Origin: Saccoglossus kowalevskii
Taxonomy: Eukaryota > Hemichordata > Enteropneusta > Harrimaniidae
Length of the DNA: 16,549 bases
Assembly (NCBI RefSeq): GCF_000003605.2
Contig: NW_003150620.1
Coordinates: 1-16,549, forward strand
Direction of reading: 5' to 3'
The notes beneath the pieces are model-generated. The model was not told where the DNA came from. It made no database searches and saw only the letters and a program-made list of their open reading frames with translations. The position numbers and the translations under genes are program-made. Positions 1-8,835 of this stretch are shown piece by piece; the first letter of the stretch is position 1, and the number at the start of each line of letters is the position of its first letter.

Positions 1-322
1 CCATTGCTGCAGTGGTTCTTGAGTAAACGAGCAAGTCAAGCTCTGACTGGTGAGACTGCATTGCTGCAGTGGTTCTTGGGTAAATCGGTAAGTCCAGCTT
101 TGACAGGTGAGACTGTCATTGCTGCAGTGGTTTTGGGGTAACTGAGTAAGTCTGACTCTAACTGGTGAGACTGCCATTGCTGCAGTTATTTTGGATAAAT
201 GTACAAGTATGGCTCTGTTTGATGTGACTGCCAATGCTGTAGTGGTTTGGGGGTAAATGGGCAAGTCCGGCTCTAACTGGTGAGACTGCAATGAGTAAGT
301 CAGGCTCTGACTGGTGAGACTG
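1..322. repeat. Tail of a preceding higher-order unit
   Basis: Six monomers precede the first marker monomer. They are a CGAGCAAG/TCAAG type (1-58), a 57-mer with ATCGGTAAG and CTTTGACAGG (59-115), a TCATTGC monomer with TTTTGGGGTAACTGAG (116-173), a 57-mer with TTATTTTGGATAAATGTAC (174-230), a TTTGGGGG monomer (231-288) and the 34-bp short monomer (289-322). The same succession closes the later units, for example 5334-5655, 6516-6837 and 9452-9773. This shows that the window begins inside an earlier unit. The copy at 231-288 starts CCAATGCTGTAG, so its PstI site is lost. Confidence 0.85.
289..322. repeat. 34-bp deleted monomer class (seven copies)
   Basis: Begins CAATGAGTAAGTCAGG and ends with the usual TGAGACTG. 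It equals a standard monomer lacking about 24 bases, from just after the first base to within GGTAAA. Other copies are at 2586-2619 (divergent, GAGTTAG and CCGGAGAG), 3374-3407, 5622-5655, 6804-6837, 9740-9773 and 12982-13015. Apart from 2586, each directly precedes a marker monomer, so it is a unit-end landmark. Confidence 0.9.
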
Positions 323-512
323 CCATTGTGGCAATGTATCTTGGGTAAATGAGTAAGTCTGGCTCTAACTGGTGATACTGCCATTGCTGCAGTGATTCTT
401 GCGTAAATCAGTAAGTCTGGCTCTAACTGGTGAGACTGCCATTGCTGCAATGTTTCTTGGGTAATCGAGTAAGTCTGGCTCTGACTGGTGAGACTGCCAT
501 TGCTGCAGTGGT

Positions 513-527
513 TTCGGGATAAATGAG
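513..527 (+). other. Partial CENP-B-box-like match (weak)
   Basis: The TTTCGGGATAAATGAG subtype contains TTCG, four bases, A, two bases, then TGAG. This fits seven of the nine fixed positions of the mammalian CENP-B box core (TTCG-N4-A-N2-CGGG). The CGGG half is wrong at two positions. The abundant AAACGGG subtype has the other half (A-N2-CGGG) but not TTCG. No monomer has both halves. Binding is not implied; it may be coincidence in a repeat rich in G and T. Confidence 0.15.
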
Positions 528-613
528 TAAGTTTGGCTCTGACTGGCTCTGACCGCCATTGCTGCAGTGTTTCTTGGCTAAATGAGTTAGTCTGGCTCTA
601 ACTGGTGAGACTG

Positions 614-663
614 CCATTGCTTCTTGGGTAATTGAGTAAGTCTGTGTCTGACTGGTGAGACTG
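614..663. repeat. 50-bp deleted monomer class (nine copies)
   Basis: Begins CCATTGCTTCTTGGG. It matches a standard monomer with eight bases (TGCAGTGG) removed, which destroys the PstI site and the dyad. Further copies start at 2191, 3699, 5947, 7129, 10065, 11432, 13307 and 14674, always after the GAGTTAG monomer. All share the downstream signature TAATTGAG and TCTGTCTCTGAC or TCTGTGTCTGAC. The TGTGTCTG form occurs at 614, 3699 and 5947. The GAGGAAG form is confined to copies from 10065 onward. Confidence 0.9.
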
Positions 664-1026
664 CATTGCTGCAGTGGTTCTTGGGTAAATGAGTAAGTCT
701 GGCTCTGACTGGCGAGACTGCCATTGCTGCAATGGTTCTTGGGTAAACGGGCAAGTCTGGCTCTGACTGGAAAGACTGCCATTGCTGCAGTGGTTTTGGG
801 TAAATGGCCAAGTCCAGCTCTGACTGGTGAGACTGCCATTGCTGCAGTGGTTCTTGGGTAAACGGGCAAGTCCAGCTCTGACTGGTGAGACTGCCATTGC
901 TGCAGTGGTTCTTGGGTAAACGGGCAAGTCCAGCTCTGACTGGTGAGACTGCCATTGCTGCAGTGGTTCTTGGGTAAATGAGCAAGTCTGGCTCTGACTG
1001 GCAAGACTTCCATTGCTGCAGTGGTT

Positions 1027-1032
1027 CTCGAG
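1027..1032. other. XhoI-site (CTCGAG) monomer marker
   Basis: One subtype carries TTCTCGAGTAAACAGG, placing a CTCGAG palindrome once per sub-block. Intact copies are at 1027-1032, 4170-4175, 6418-6423, 10536-10541, 11903-11908, 13778-13783 and 15145-15150; 7542-7547 is mutated to CTCGAT; unit 2 has none. It is a useful physical marker of higher-order structure against the monomer-level PstI ladder. Confidence 0.88.
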
Positions 1033-1356
1033 TAAACAGGCAAGTCTGGCTCTGACTAGCAAGACTGCCATTGCTGCAGTGGTTTTGGGTAAATGGCCAA
1101 GTCCTGCTCTGACTGGTGAGACTGCCATTGCTGCAGTGGTTCTTGGGTAAACGGGCAAGTCCAGCTCTGACTGGTGAGACTGCCATTGTTGCAGTGGTTC
1201 TTGGGTAAATGGGCAAGTCCAGCTCTGACTGGTGAGACTGCCATTGCTGCAGTGGTTCTTGGGTAAATGGGCAAGTCCAGCTCTGACTGGTGAGACTGCC
1301 ATTGCTGCAGTGGTTCTTGGGTAAATGGGCAAGTCCAGCTCTGACTGGTGAGACTG

Positions 1357-1436
1357 CCATTGCTGCAGTGGTTCTTGGGTAAACGGGCAAGTTATTTTGG
1401 ATAAATGTACAAGTATGGCTCTGATTGATGTGACTG
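1357..1436. repeat. 80-bp chimeric monomer, unit 1
   Basis: The first 36 bp are an ordinary monomer start ending ACGGGCAAGT. They are joined directly to the last 44 bp of the TATTTTGGATAAATGTAC subtype. The parent of the right half is visible intact at 174-230, where the same TATTTTGG follows CTGCAGT. The fusion point lies at a shared GT. The result is 22 bp longer than a standard monomer. Confidence 0.9.
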
Positions 1437-1899
1437 CCATTGCTGCAGTGGTTTGGGGGTAAATCGGCAAGTCCAGCTCTGACAGGTGAGACTGTCATTG
1501 CTGCAGTGGTTTTGGGGTAACTGCGTAAGTCCAGCTCTGACTGGTGAGACTGCCATTGCTGCAGTGGTTCTTTGGTAAATGAGTAAGTCCAGCTCTGACA
1601 GGTGAGACTGCCATTGCTGCAGTGGTTCTTTGGTAAATGAGTAAGTCCAGCTCTGACTGGTGAGACTGCCATTGCTGCAGTGGTTCTTTGGTAAATGGGC
1701 AATTCCAGCTCTGACTGGTGAGACTGCCATTGCTGCAGTGGTTCTTGGGTAAACGGGCAAGTCACGCTCTGACTGGTGAGACTGCATTGCTGCAGTGGTT
1801 CTTGGGTAAATCGGTAAGTCCAGCTTTGACAGGTGAGACTGTCATTGCTGCAGTGGTTTTGGGGTAACTGAGTAAGTCTGACTCTAACTGGTGAGACTG

Positions 1900-3407
1900 C
1901 CATTGTGGCAATGTATCTTGGGTAAATGAGTAAGTCTGGCTCTAACTGGTGATACTGCCATTGCTGCAGTGATTCTTGCGTAAATCAGTAAATCTGGCTC
2001 TAACTGGTGAGACTGCCATTGCTGCAATGTTTCTTGGGTAATCGAGTAAGTCTGGCTCTGACTGGTGAGACTGCCATTGCTGCAGTGGTTTCGGGATAAA
2101 TGAGTAAGTTTGGCTCTGACTGGCTCTGACCGCCATTGCTGCAGTGTTTCTTGGGTAAATGAGTTAGTCTGGCTCTAACTGGTGAGACTGCCATTGCTTC
2201 TTGGGTAATTGAGTAAGTCTGTCTCTGACTGGTGAGACTGCATTGCTGCAATGGTTCTTGGGTAAATGAGTAAGTCTGGCTCTAAACTGTGAGACTGCCA
2301 TTGCTGCAGTGGTTCTTGGGTAAATGAGTAAGTCTGGCTCTGACTGGCGAGACTGCATTGCTGCAATGGTTCTTGGGTAAACGGGCAAGTCTGGCTCTGA
2401 CAAGCAAGACTGCCATTGCTGCAGTGGTTCTTGGGTAAACGGGCAAGTCCAGCTCTGACTGGTGAGACTGCATTGCTGCAGTGGTTCTTGGGTAAATCGG
2501 TAAGTCCAGCTCTGACTGGCTCTGACAGCCATTGCTGCAGTTATTTTGGATAAATGTACAAGTCTGGCTCTAACTGGTGAGACTGCAATGAGTTAGTCTG
2601 GCTCTAACCGGAGAGACTGCCATTGCTGCAATGTTTCTTGGGTAATCGAGTAAGTCTGGCTCTGACTGGTTCTGACTGCCATTGCTGCAGTGTTTCTTGG
2701 GTAAATGAGTAAATCTGGCTCTACCTGGTGAGACTTCCATTGCTGCAGTGGTTCTTGCTTTGGGTAATTGAGTAAGTCTGTCTCTGACTGGTGAGACTGC
2801 ATTGCTGCATTGGTTCTTGGGTAAATGAGTAAGTCTGGCTCTGACTGGTGAGACTGCCATTGCTGCAGTGGTTCTTGGGTAATTGAGTAAGTCTGTCTCT
2901 GACTGGTGAGACTGCATTGCTGCAATGGTTCTGGGTAAATGAGTAAGTCTGGCTCTAACTGTGAGACTGCCATTGCTGCAGTGGTTCTTGGGTAAATCAG
3001 TAAGTCTGGCTCTAGCTGGCGAGACTGCCATTGCTGCAATGTTTCTTGGGTTAATGGACAAGTCTGGCTCTGACAAGCAAGACTGCCATTGCTGCAGTGG
3101 TTCTTGGGTAAACGGGCAAGTCCAGCTCTGACTGGTGAGACTGCATTGCTGCAGTGGTTCTTGGGTAAATCGGCAAGTCCAGCTCTGACAGGTGAGACTG
3201 TCATTGCTGCAGTGGTTTTGGGGTAAGTGAGTAAGTCTGACTCTAACTGGTGAGACTGCCATTGCTGCAGTTATTTTGGATAAATGTACAAGTATGGCTC
3301 TGATTGATGTGACTACCATTGCTGCAGTGGTTTGGGGGTAAATGGGCAAGTCTGACTCTAACTGGTGAGACTGCAATGAGTAAGTCAGACTCTGACTGGT
3401 GAGACTG
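1900..3407. repeat. Higher-order unit 2 (1508 bp), most divergent unit
   Basis: The first six monomers follow the order of unit 1 (1900-2240). The unit then departs from the common pattern. From about 2356 onward, monomers that are far apart elsewhere sit side by side: CAAGCAAGAC, ATCGGTAAG with a CTCTGACAG end, TTATTTTGG, a 34-bp short monomer (2586-2619), and a second TTTCTTGGGTAATCG copy (2620-2678, 59 bp). It contains length variants seen nowhere else: a 63-bp monomer (2737-2799, with extra bases giving TTCTTGCTTTGGG) and a 55-bp monomer (2915-2969). It has no 80-bp chimera and no CTCGAG monomer. It closes with the usual TTATTTTGG, TTTGGGGG and 34-bp set (3259-3407). This looks like an older or more rearranged unit that has escaped recent homogenisation. 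Confidence 0.85.
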
Positions 3408-5655
3408 CCATTGTGGCAATGTATCTTGGGTAAATGAGTAAGTCTGGCTCTAACTGGTGATACTGCCATTGCTGCAGTGATTCTTGCGTAAATCAGTAAG
3501 TCTGGCTCTAACTGGTGAGACTGCCATTGCTGCAATGTTTCTTGGGTAATCGAGTAAGTCTGGCTCTGACTGGTGAGACTGCCATTGCTGCAGTGGTTTC
3601 GGGATAAATGAGTAAGTTTGGTTCTGACTGGCTCTGACCGCCATTGCTGCAGTGTTTCTTGGGTAAATGAGTTAGTCTGGCTCTAACTGGTGAGACTGCC
3701 ATTGCTTCTTGGGTAATTGAGTAAGTCTGTGTCTGACTGGTGAGACTGCATTGCTGCAATGGTTCTTGGGTAAATGAGTAAGTCTGGCTCTAAACTGTGA
3801 GACTGCCATTGCTGCAGTGGTTCTTGGGTAAATGAGTAAGTCTGGCTCTGACTGGCGAGACTGCCATTGCTGCAATGGTTCTTGGGTAAACGGGCAAGTC
3901 TGGCTCTGACTGGAAAGCCTGCCATTGCTGCAGTGGTTTTGGGTAAATGGCCAAGTCCAGCTCTGACTGGTGAGACTGCCATTACTGCAGTGGTCCTTGG
4001 GTAAACGGGCAAGTCCAGCTCTGACTGGTGAGACTGCCATTGCTGCAGTGGTTCTTGGGTAAACGGGCAAGTCCAACTCTGACTGGTGAGACTGCCATTG
4101 CTGCAGTGGTTCTTGGGTAAATGAGCAAGTCTGGCTCTGACTGGCAAGACTTCCATTGCTGCAGTGGTTCTCGAGTAAACAGGCAAGTCTGGCTCTGACT
4201 TGCAAGACTGCCATTGCTGCAGTGGTTTTGGGTAAATGGCCAAGTCCTGCTCTGACTGGTGAGACGGCCATTGCTGCAGTGGTTCTTGGGTAAACGGGCA
4301 AGTCCAGCTCTGACTGGTGATACTGCCATTGCTGCAGTGGTTCTTGGGTAAATGGGCAAGTCCAGCTCTGACTGGTGAGACTGCCATTGCTGCAGTGGTT
4401 CTTGGGTAAATGGGCAAGTCCAGCTCTGACTGGTGAGACTGCCATTGCTGCAGTGGTTCTTGGGTAAATGGGCAAGTCCAGCTCTGACTGGTGAGACTGC
4501 CATTGCTGCAGTGGTTCTTGGGTAAACGGGCAAGTTATTTTGGATAAATGTACAAGTATGGCTCTGATTGATGTGACTGCCATTGCTGCAGTGGTTTGGG
4601 GGTAAATCGGCAAGTCCAGCTCTGACAGGTGAGACTGTCATTGCTGCAGTGGTTTTGGGGTAACTGCGTAAGTCCAGCTCTGACTGGTGAGACTGCCATT
4701 GCTGCAGTGGTTCTTTGGTAAATGAGTAAGTCCAGCTCTGACAGGTGAGACTGCCATTGCTGCAGTGGTTCTTTGGTAAATGAGTAAGTCCAGCTCTGAC
4801 TGGTGAGACTGCCATTGCTGCAGTGGTTCTTTGGTAAATGGGCAATTCCAGCTCTGACTGGTGAGACTGCCATTGCTGCAGTGGTTCTTGGGTAAATGAG
4901 GAAGTCCAGCTGTGACTGGTGAGACTGCAATTGCTGCAGTGGTTCTTGGGTAAATAGGCAAGTCCAGCTCTGACTGGTGAGACTGCCATTGCTGCAGTGG
5001 TTCTTTGCTAAATGAGTAAGTCCAGCTCTGACTGGTGAGACTGCCATTGCTGCAGTGGTTCTTAGGTAAATGGGCAAGTCCAGCTCTGACTGGCGAGACT
5101 GCTATGGCTGCAATGGTTCTTGGGTAAATGGGCAAGTCCAGCTCTGACTGGTGAGACTGCCATTGCTGCAGTGGTTCTTTGGTAAATGAGTAAGTCCAGC
5201 TCTGACTGGTGAGACTGCCATTGCTGCAGTGGTTCTTTGGTAAATGGGCAATTCCAGCTCTGACTGGTGAGACTGCCATTGCTGCAGTGGTTCTTGGGTA
5301 AACGGGCAAGTCTGGCTCTGACAAGCAAGACTGCCATTGCTGCAGTGGTTCTTGGGTAAACGGGCAAGTCAAGCTCTGACTGGTGAGACTGCATTGCTGC
5401 AGTGGTTCTTGGGTAAATCGGTAAGTCCAGCTTTGACAGGTGAGACTGTCATTGCTGCATTGGTTTTGGGGTAACTGAGTAAGTCTGACTGTAACTGGTG
5501 AGACTGCCATTGCTGCAGTTATTTTGGATAAATGTACAAGTATGGCTCTGTTTGATGTGACTGCCAATGCTGCAGTGGTTTGGGGGTAAATGGGCAAGTC
5601 TGGCTCTAACTGGTGAGACTGCAATGAGTAAGTCAGGCTCTGACTGGTGAGACTG
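3408..5655. repeat. Higher-order unit 3 (2248 bp)
   Basis: The first 1.4 kb parallels unit 1, with the CTAAACTGTGAG monomer present at 3749-3805. The CTCGAG monomer is at 4153-4210 and the 80-bp chimera at 4500-4579. After the TTTGGTAAATGAG and GGGCAATTCC monomers the unit continues with a set absent from unit 1: ATGAGGAAG with CAGCTGTGAC (4870), CAATTGC/ATAGG (4928), TTTGCTAAATGAG (4986), CTTAGGTAAATGGG (5044) and CTATGGCTGCAATGG (about 5102). It ends with the standard closing set (5392-5655). A similar segment is found near the right end of the window (about 15728-16304). Private substitutions include CCATTACTGCAG at 3979 and GGAAAGCCTG near 3915. Confidence 0.85.
4500..4579. repeat. 80-bp chimeric monomer, unit 3
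   Basis: Same fusion as at 1357-1436, at the equivalent place in the subtype order, followed by the TTTGGGGG/ATCGGCAAG monomer. Confidence 0.9.
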
Positions 5656-6837
5656 CCATTGTGGCAATGTATCTTGGGTAAATGAGTAAGTCTGGCTCTA
5701 ACTGGTGATACTGCCATTGCTGCAGTGATTCTTGCGTAAATCAGTAAGTCTGGCTCTAACTGGTGAGACTGCCATTGCTGCAATGTTTCTTGGGTAATCG
5801 AGTAAGTCTGGCTCTGACTGGTGAGACTGCCATTGCTGCAGTGGTTTCGGGATAAATGAGTAAGTTTGGTTCTGACTGGCTCTGACCGCCATTGCTGCAG
5901 TGTTTCTTGGGTAAATGAGTTAGTCTGGCTCTAACTGGTGAGACTGCCATTGCTTCTTGGGTAATTGAGTAAGTCTGTGTCTGACTGGTGAGACTGCATT
6001 GCTGCAATGGTTCTTGGGTAAATGAGTAAGTCTGGCTCTAAACTGTGAGACTGCCATTGCTGCAGTGGTTCTTGGGTAAATGAGTAAGTCTGGCTCTGAC
6101 TGGCGAGACTGCCATTGCTGCAATGGTTCTTGGGTAAACGGGCAAGTCTGGCTCTGACTGGAAAGACTGCCATTGCTGCAGTGGTTTTGGGTAAATGGCC
6201 AAGTCCAGCTCTGACTGGTGAGACTGCCATTGCTGCAGTGGTTCTTGGGTAAACGGGCAAGTCCAGCTCTGACTGGTGAGACTGCCATTGCTGCAGTGGT
6301 TCTTGGGTAAACGGGCAAGTCCAGCTCTGACTGGTGAGACTGCCATTGCTGCAGTGGTTCTTGGGTAAATGAGCAAGTCTGGCTCTGACTGGCAAGACTT
6401 CCATTGCTGCAGTGGTTCTCGAGTAAACAGGCAAGTCTGGCTCTGACTAGCAAGACTGCCATTGCTGCAGTGGTTTTGGGTAAATGAGGAAGTCCAGCTC
6501 TGACTGGTGAGACTGCCATTGCTGAAGTGGTTCTTGGGTAAACGGGCAAGTCAAGCTCTGACTGGTGAGACTGCATTGCTGCAGTGGTTCTTGGGTAAAT
6601 CGGTAAGTCCAGCTTTGACAGGTGAGACTGTCATTGCTGCAGTGGTTTTGGGGTAACTGAGTAAGTCTGACTCTAACTGGTGAGACTGACATTGCTGCAG
6701 TTATTTTGGATAAATGTACAAGTATGGCTCTGATTGATGTGACTGCCAATGCTGCAGTGGTTTGGGGGTAAATGGGCAAGTCTGGCTCTAACTGGTGAGA
6801 CTGCAATGAGCAAGTCAGGCTCTGACTGGTGAGACTG
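5656..6837. repeat. Higher-order unit 4 (1182 bp, shortened)
   Basis: Follows the common order from the marker monomer through the 50-mer (5947-5996), the CTAAACTGTGAG 57-mer, CAATGG/ACGGG, the ATGGCC 57-mer, ACGGG copies and the CTCGAG monomer (site at 6418-6423). It then jumps within a single monomer at about 6476: a TTTTGGGTAAATG start continues as AGGAAGTCCAG. The next monomer (GCTGAAGTGG, PstI site lost) leads straight into the TCAAGC monomer and the closing set. Compared with unit 3, more than 1 kb is absent, including the 80-bp chimera. This is best explained by one out-of-register exchange or deletion at that hybrid monomer. Confidence 0.85.
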
Positions 6838-7871
6838 CCATTGTGGCAATGTATCTTGGGTAAATGAGTAAGTCTGGCTCTAACTGGTGATACTGCCATT
6901 GCTGCAGTGATTCTTGCGTAAATCAGTAAGTCTGGCTCTAACTGGTGAGACTGCCATTGCTGCAATGTTTCTTGGGTAATCGAGTAAGTCTGGCTCTGAC
7001 TGGTGAGACTGCCATTGCTGCAGTGGTTTCGGGATAAATGAGTAAGTTTGGCTCTGACTGGCTCTGACCGCCATTGCTGCAGTGTTTCTTGGGTAAATGA
7101 GTTAGTCTGGCTCTAACTGGTGAGACTGCCATTGCTTCTTGGGTAATTGAGTAAGTCTGTCTCTGACTGGTGAGACTGCATTGCTGCAATGGTTCTTGGG
7201 TAAATGAGTAAGTCTGGCTCTAAACTGTGAGACTGCCATTGCTGCAGTGGTTCTTGGGTAAATGAGTAAGTCTGGCTCTGACTGGAAAGACTGCCATTGC
7301 TGCAGTGGTTTTGGGTAAATGGCCAAGTCCAGCTCTGACTGGTGAGACTGCCATTGCTGCAGTGGTTCTTGGGTAAACGGGCAAGTCCAGCTCTGACTGG
7401 TGAGACTGCCATTGCTGCAGTGGTTCTTGGGTAAACGGGCAGGTCCAGCTCTGACTGGTGAGACTGCCATTGCTGCAGTGGTTCTTGGGTAAATGAGCAA
7501 GTCTGGCTCTGACTGGCAAGACTTCCATTGCTGCAGTGGTTCTCGATTAAACAGGCAAGTCTGGCTCTGACTAGCAAGACTGCCATTGCTGCAGTGGTTT
7601 TGGGTAAATGGCCAAGTCCAGCTCTGACTGGTGAGACTGCCTTTGCTGCAGTGGTTCTTGGGTAAACGGGCAAGTCCAGCTCTGACTTGTGAGACTGCCA
7701 TTGCTGCAGTGGTTCTTGGGTAAATGGGCAAGTCCAGCTCTGACTGGTGAGACTGCCATTGCTGCAGTGGTTCTTGGGTAAATGGGCAAGTCCAGCTCTG
7801 ACTGGTGAGACTGCCATTGCTGCAGTGGTTCTTGGGTAAATGGGCAAGTCCAGCTCTGACTGGTGAGACTG

Positions 7872-7951
7872 CCATTGCTGCAGTGGTACTTGGGTAAACG
7901 GGCAAGTTATTTTGGATAAATGTACAAGTATGGCTCTGATTGATGTGACTG
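7872..7951. repeat. 80-bp chimeric monomer, unit 5
   Basis: Same fusion point; a private substitution gives GTGGTACTTGGG instead of GTGGTTCTTGGG in its left half. Confidence 0.9.
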
Positions 7952-8199
7952 CCATTGCTGCAGTGGTTTGGGGGTAAATCGGCAAGTCCAGCTCTGACAG
8001 GTGAGACTGTCATTGCTGCAGTGGTTTTGGGGTAACTGCGTAAGTCTGACTCTAACTGGTGAGACTGCCATTGCTGCAGTTATTTTGGATAAATGTACAA
8101 GTCCAGCTCTGACTGGTGAGACTGCCATTGCTGCAGTGGTTCTTTGGTAAATGAGTAAGTCCAGCTCTGACTGGTGAGACTGCCATTGCTGCAGTGGTT

Positions 8200-8835
8200 C
8201 TTTGGTAAATGGGCAATTCCAGCTCTGACTGGTGAGACTGCCATTGCTGCAGTGGTTCTTGGGTAAATGAGGAAGTCCAGCTGTGACTGGTGAGACTGCA
8301 ATTGCTGCAGTGGTTCTTGGGTAAATCGGCAAGTCCAGCTCTGACTGGTGAGACTGCCATTGCTGCAGTGGTTCTTTGCTAAATGAGTAAGTCCAGCTCT
8401 GACTGGTGAGACTGCCATTGCTGCAGTGGTTCTTAGGTAAATGGGCAAGTCCAGCTCTGACTGGCGAGACTGCTATTGCTGCAATGGTTCTTGGGTAAAT
8501 GGGCAAGTCAAGTTCTGACTGGTGAGACTGCCATTGCTGCAGTGGTTCTTGGGTAAATAGGCAAGTCCAGCTCTGACTGGTGAGACTGCCATTGCTGCAG
8601 TGGTTCTTTGCTAAATGAGTAAGTCTGGCTCTGACTGGTGAGTGTCATTGCTGCAGTGGTTATTGGGTAAATGAGGAAGTCCAGCTCTGACTGGTGAGAC
8701 TGCCATTGCTGCAGTGGTTTGGGTAAATGGCAAGTCCAGCTCTGACTGGTGAGAGTGTCATTGCTGCAGTGGTTATTGGGTAAATGAGGAAGTCCAGCTC
8801 TGACTGGTGAGACTGCCATTGCTGCAGTGGTTCTT
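8200..8835. repeat. Tandem duplication in unit 5, left copy (about 634 bp)
   Basis: The subtype series GGGCAATTCC, ATGAGGAAG/CAGCTGTGAC, CAATTGC, TTTGCTAAATGAG, CTTAGG, CTATTGCTGCAATGG, TCAAGTTCTGAC, ATAGG, TTTGCTAAATGAG and TTATTGGG is repeated immediately downstream. For example, GTCAAGTTCTGAC is at 8507 and again at 9141. The offset is 634 at first and grows to 636 and then 640, because this copy lacks 2 bp at about 8642 (GGTGAGTGTC against GGTGAGAGTGTC) and 4 bp near 8720 (GGTTTGGG against GGTTCTTGGG). The edges are approximate. Confidence 0.78.

Larger units (their letters stand above)
323..1899. repeat. Higher-order unit 1 (1577 bp)
   Basis: Starts with the marker monomer CCATTGTGGCAATG and runs through these subtypes: CAGTGATTCTTGCG (381), CAATGTTTCTTGGGTAATCG (439), TTTCGGGATAAATGAG (497, 59 bp), the GAGTTAG monomer (556), the 50-bp monomer (614), CAATGG/ACGGG (721), TTTTGGGTAAATGGCC (779, 57 bp), ACGGG copies, the CTCGAG monomer (1010), ATGGG copies, the 80-bp chimera (1357), TTTGGGGG/ATCGG (1437), AACTGCG (1495) and TTTGGTAAATGAG copies. 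Two differences from the other units stand out. It lacks the 57-bp CTAAACTGTGAG monomer found after the 50-mer elsewhere. It also lacks the last three monomers (TTATTTTGG, TTTGGGGG and the 34-mer, 149 bp) that close the other complete units. Confidence 0.88.
587..1903 (-). other. Longest antisense open frame (438 codons), probably not a gene
   Basis: The frame reads repeating segments such as MAVSPVRAGLAHLPKNHCSN, GSLTSQSWTCPFTQEPLQQW and QSHQSELDLPIYPRTTAA. These are the three reading frames of one 58-bp monomer joined end to end, because 58 is one more than a multiple of three. Monomers of 57 or 59 bp shift the frame, yet no stop arises because every antisense frame of the consensus is open. 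There is no recognisable domain, signal peptide or membrane segment, and substitutions and indels ignore codon structure. Other long frames of the same kind on this strand are 11405-12613, 4638-5783, 10038-11087, 3982-4989 and 2570-3535; several overlap each other in different frames. The ATG context (GCAATGG) is good by the Kozak rule in almost every monomer, which is also a by-product of the repeat. I do not annotate any of these as coding. Confidence 0.85.

Noticed and set aside
174-230. Insertion of foreign DNA, because TTATTTTGGATAAATGTAC is AT-rich and unlike its neighbours
   Set aside because: It aligns to the monomer over its full length (57 bp), keeping CCATTGCTGCAG and the CTCTG and GACTG parts, so it is a diverged subtype rather than an insertion. 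There is no target-site duplication.
497-555. tRNA or other small RNA gene, from local dyads such as TGGCTCTGAC
   Set aside because: No cloverleaf, A-box or B-box arrangement is seen, and the stretch aligns as an ordinary 59-bp monomer.
4909-4914. E-box (CAGCTG) in the CCAGCTGTGAC subtypes as a regulatory site
   Set aside because: It is one base from the standard CAGCTC of every monomer and occurs only where that substitution has spread; nothing nearby suggests a promoter.
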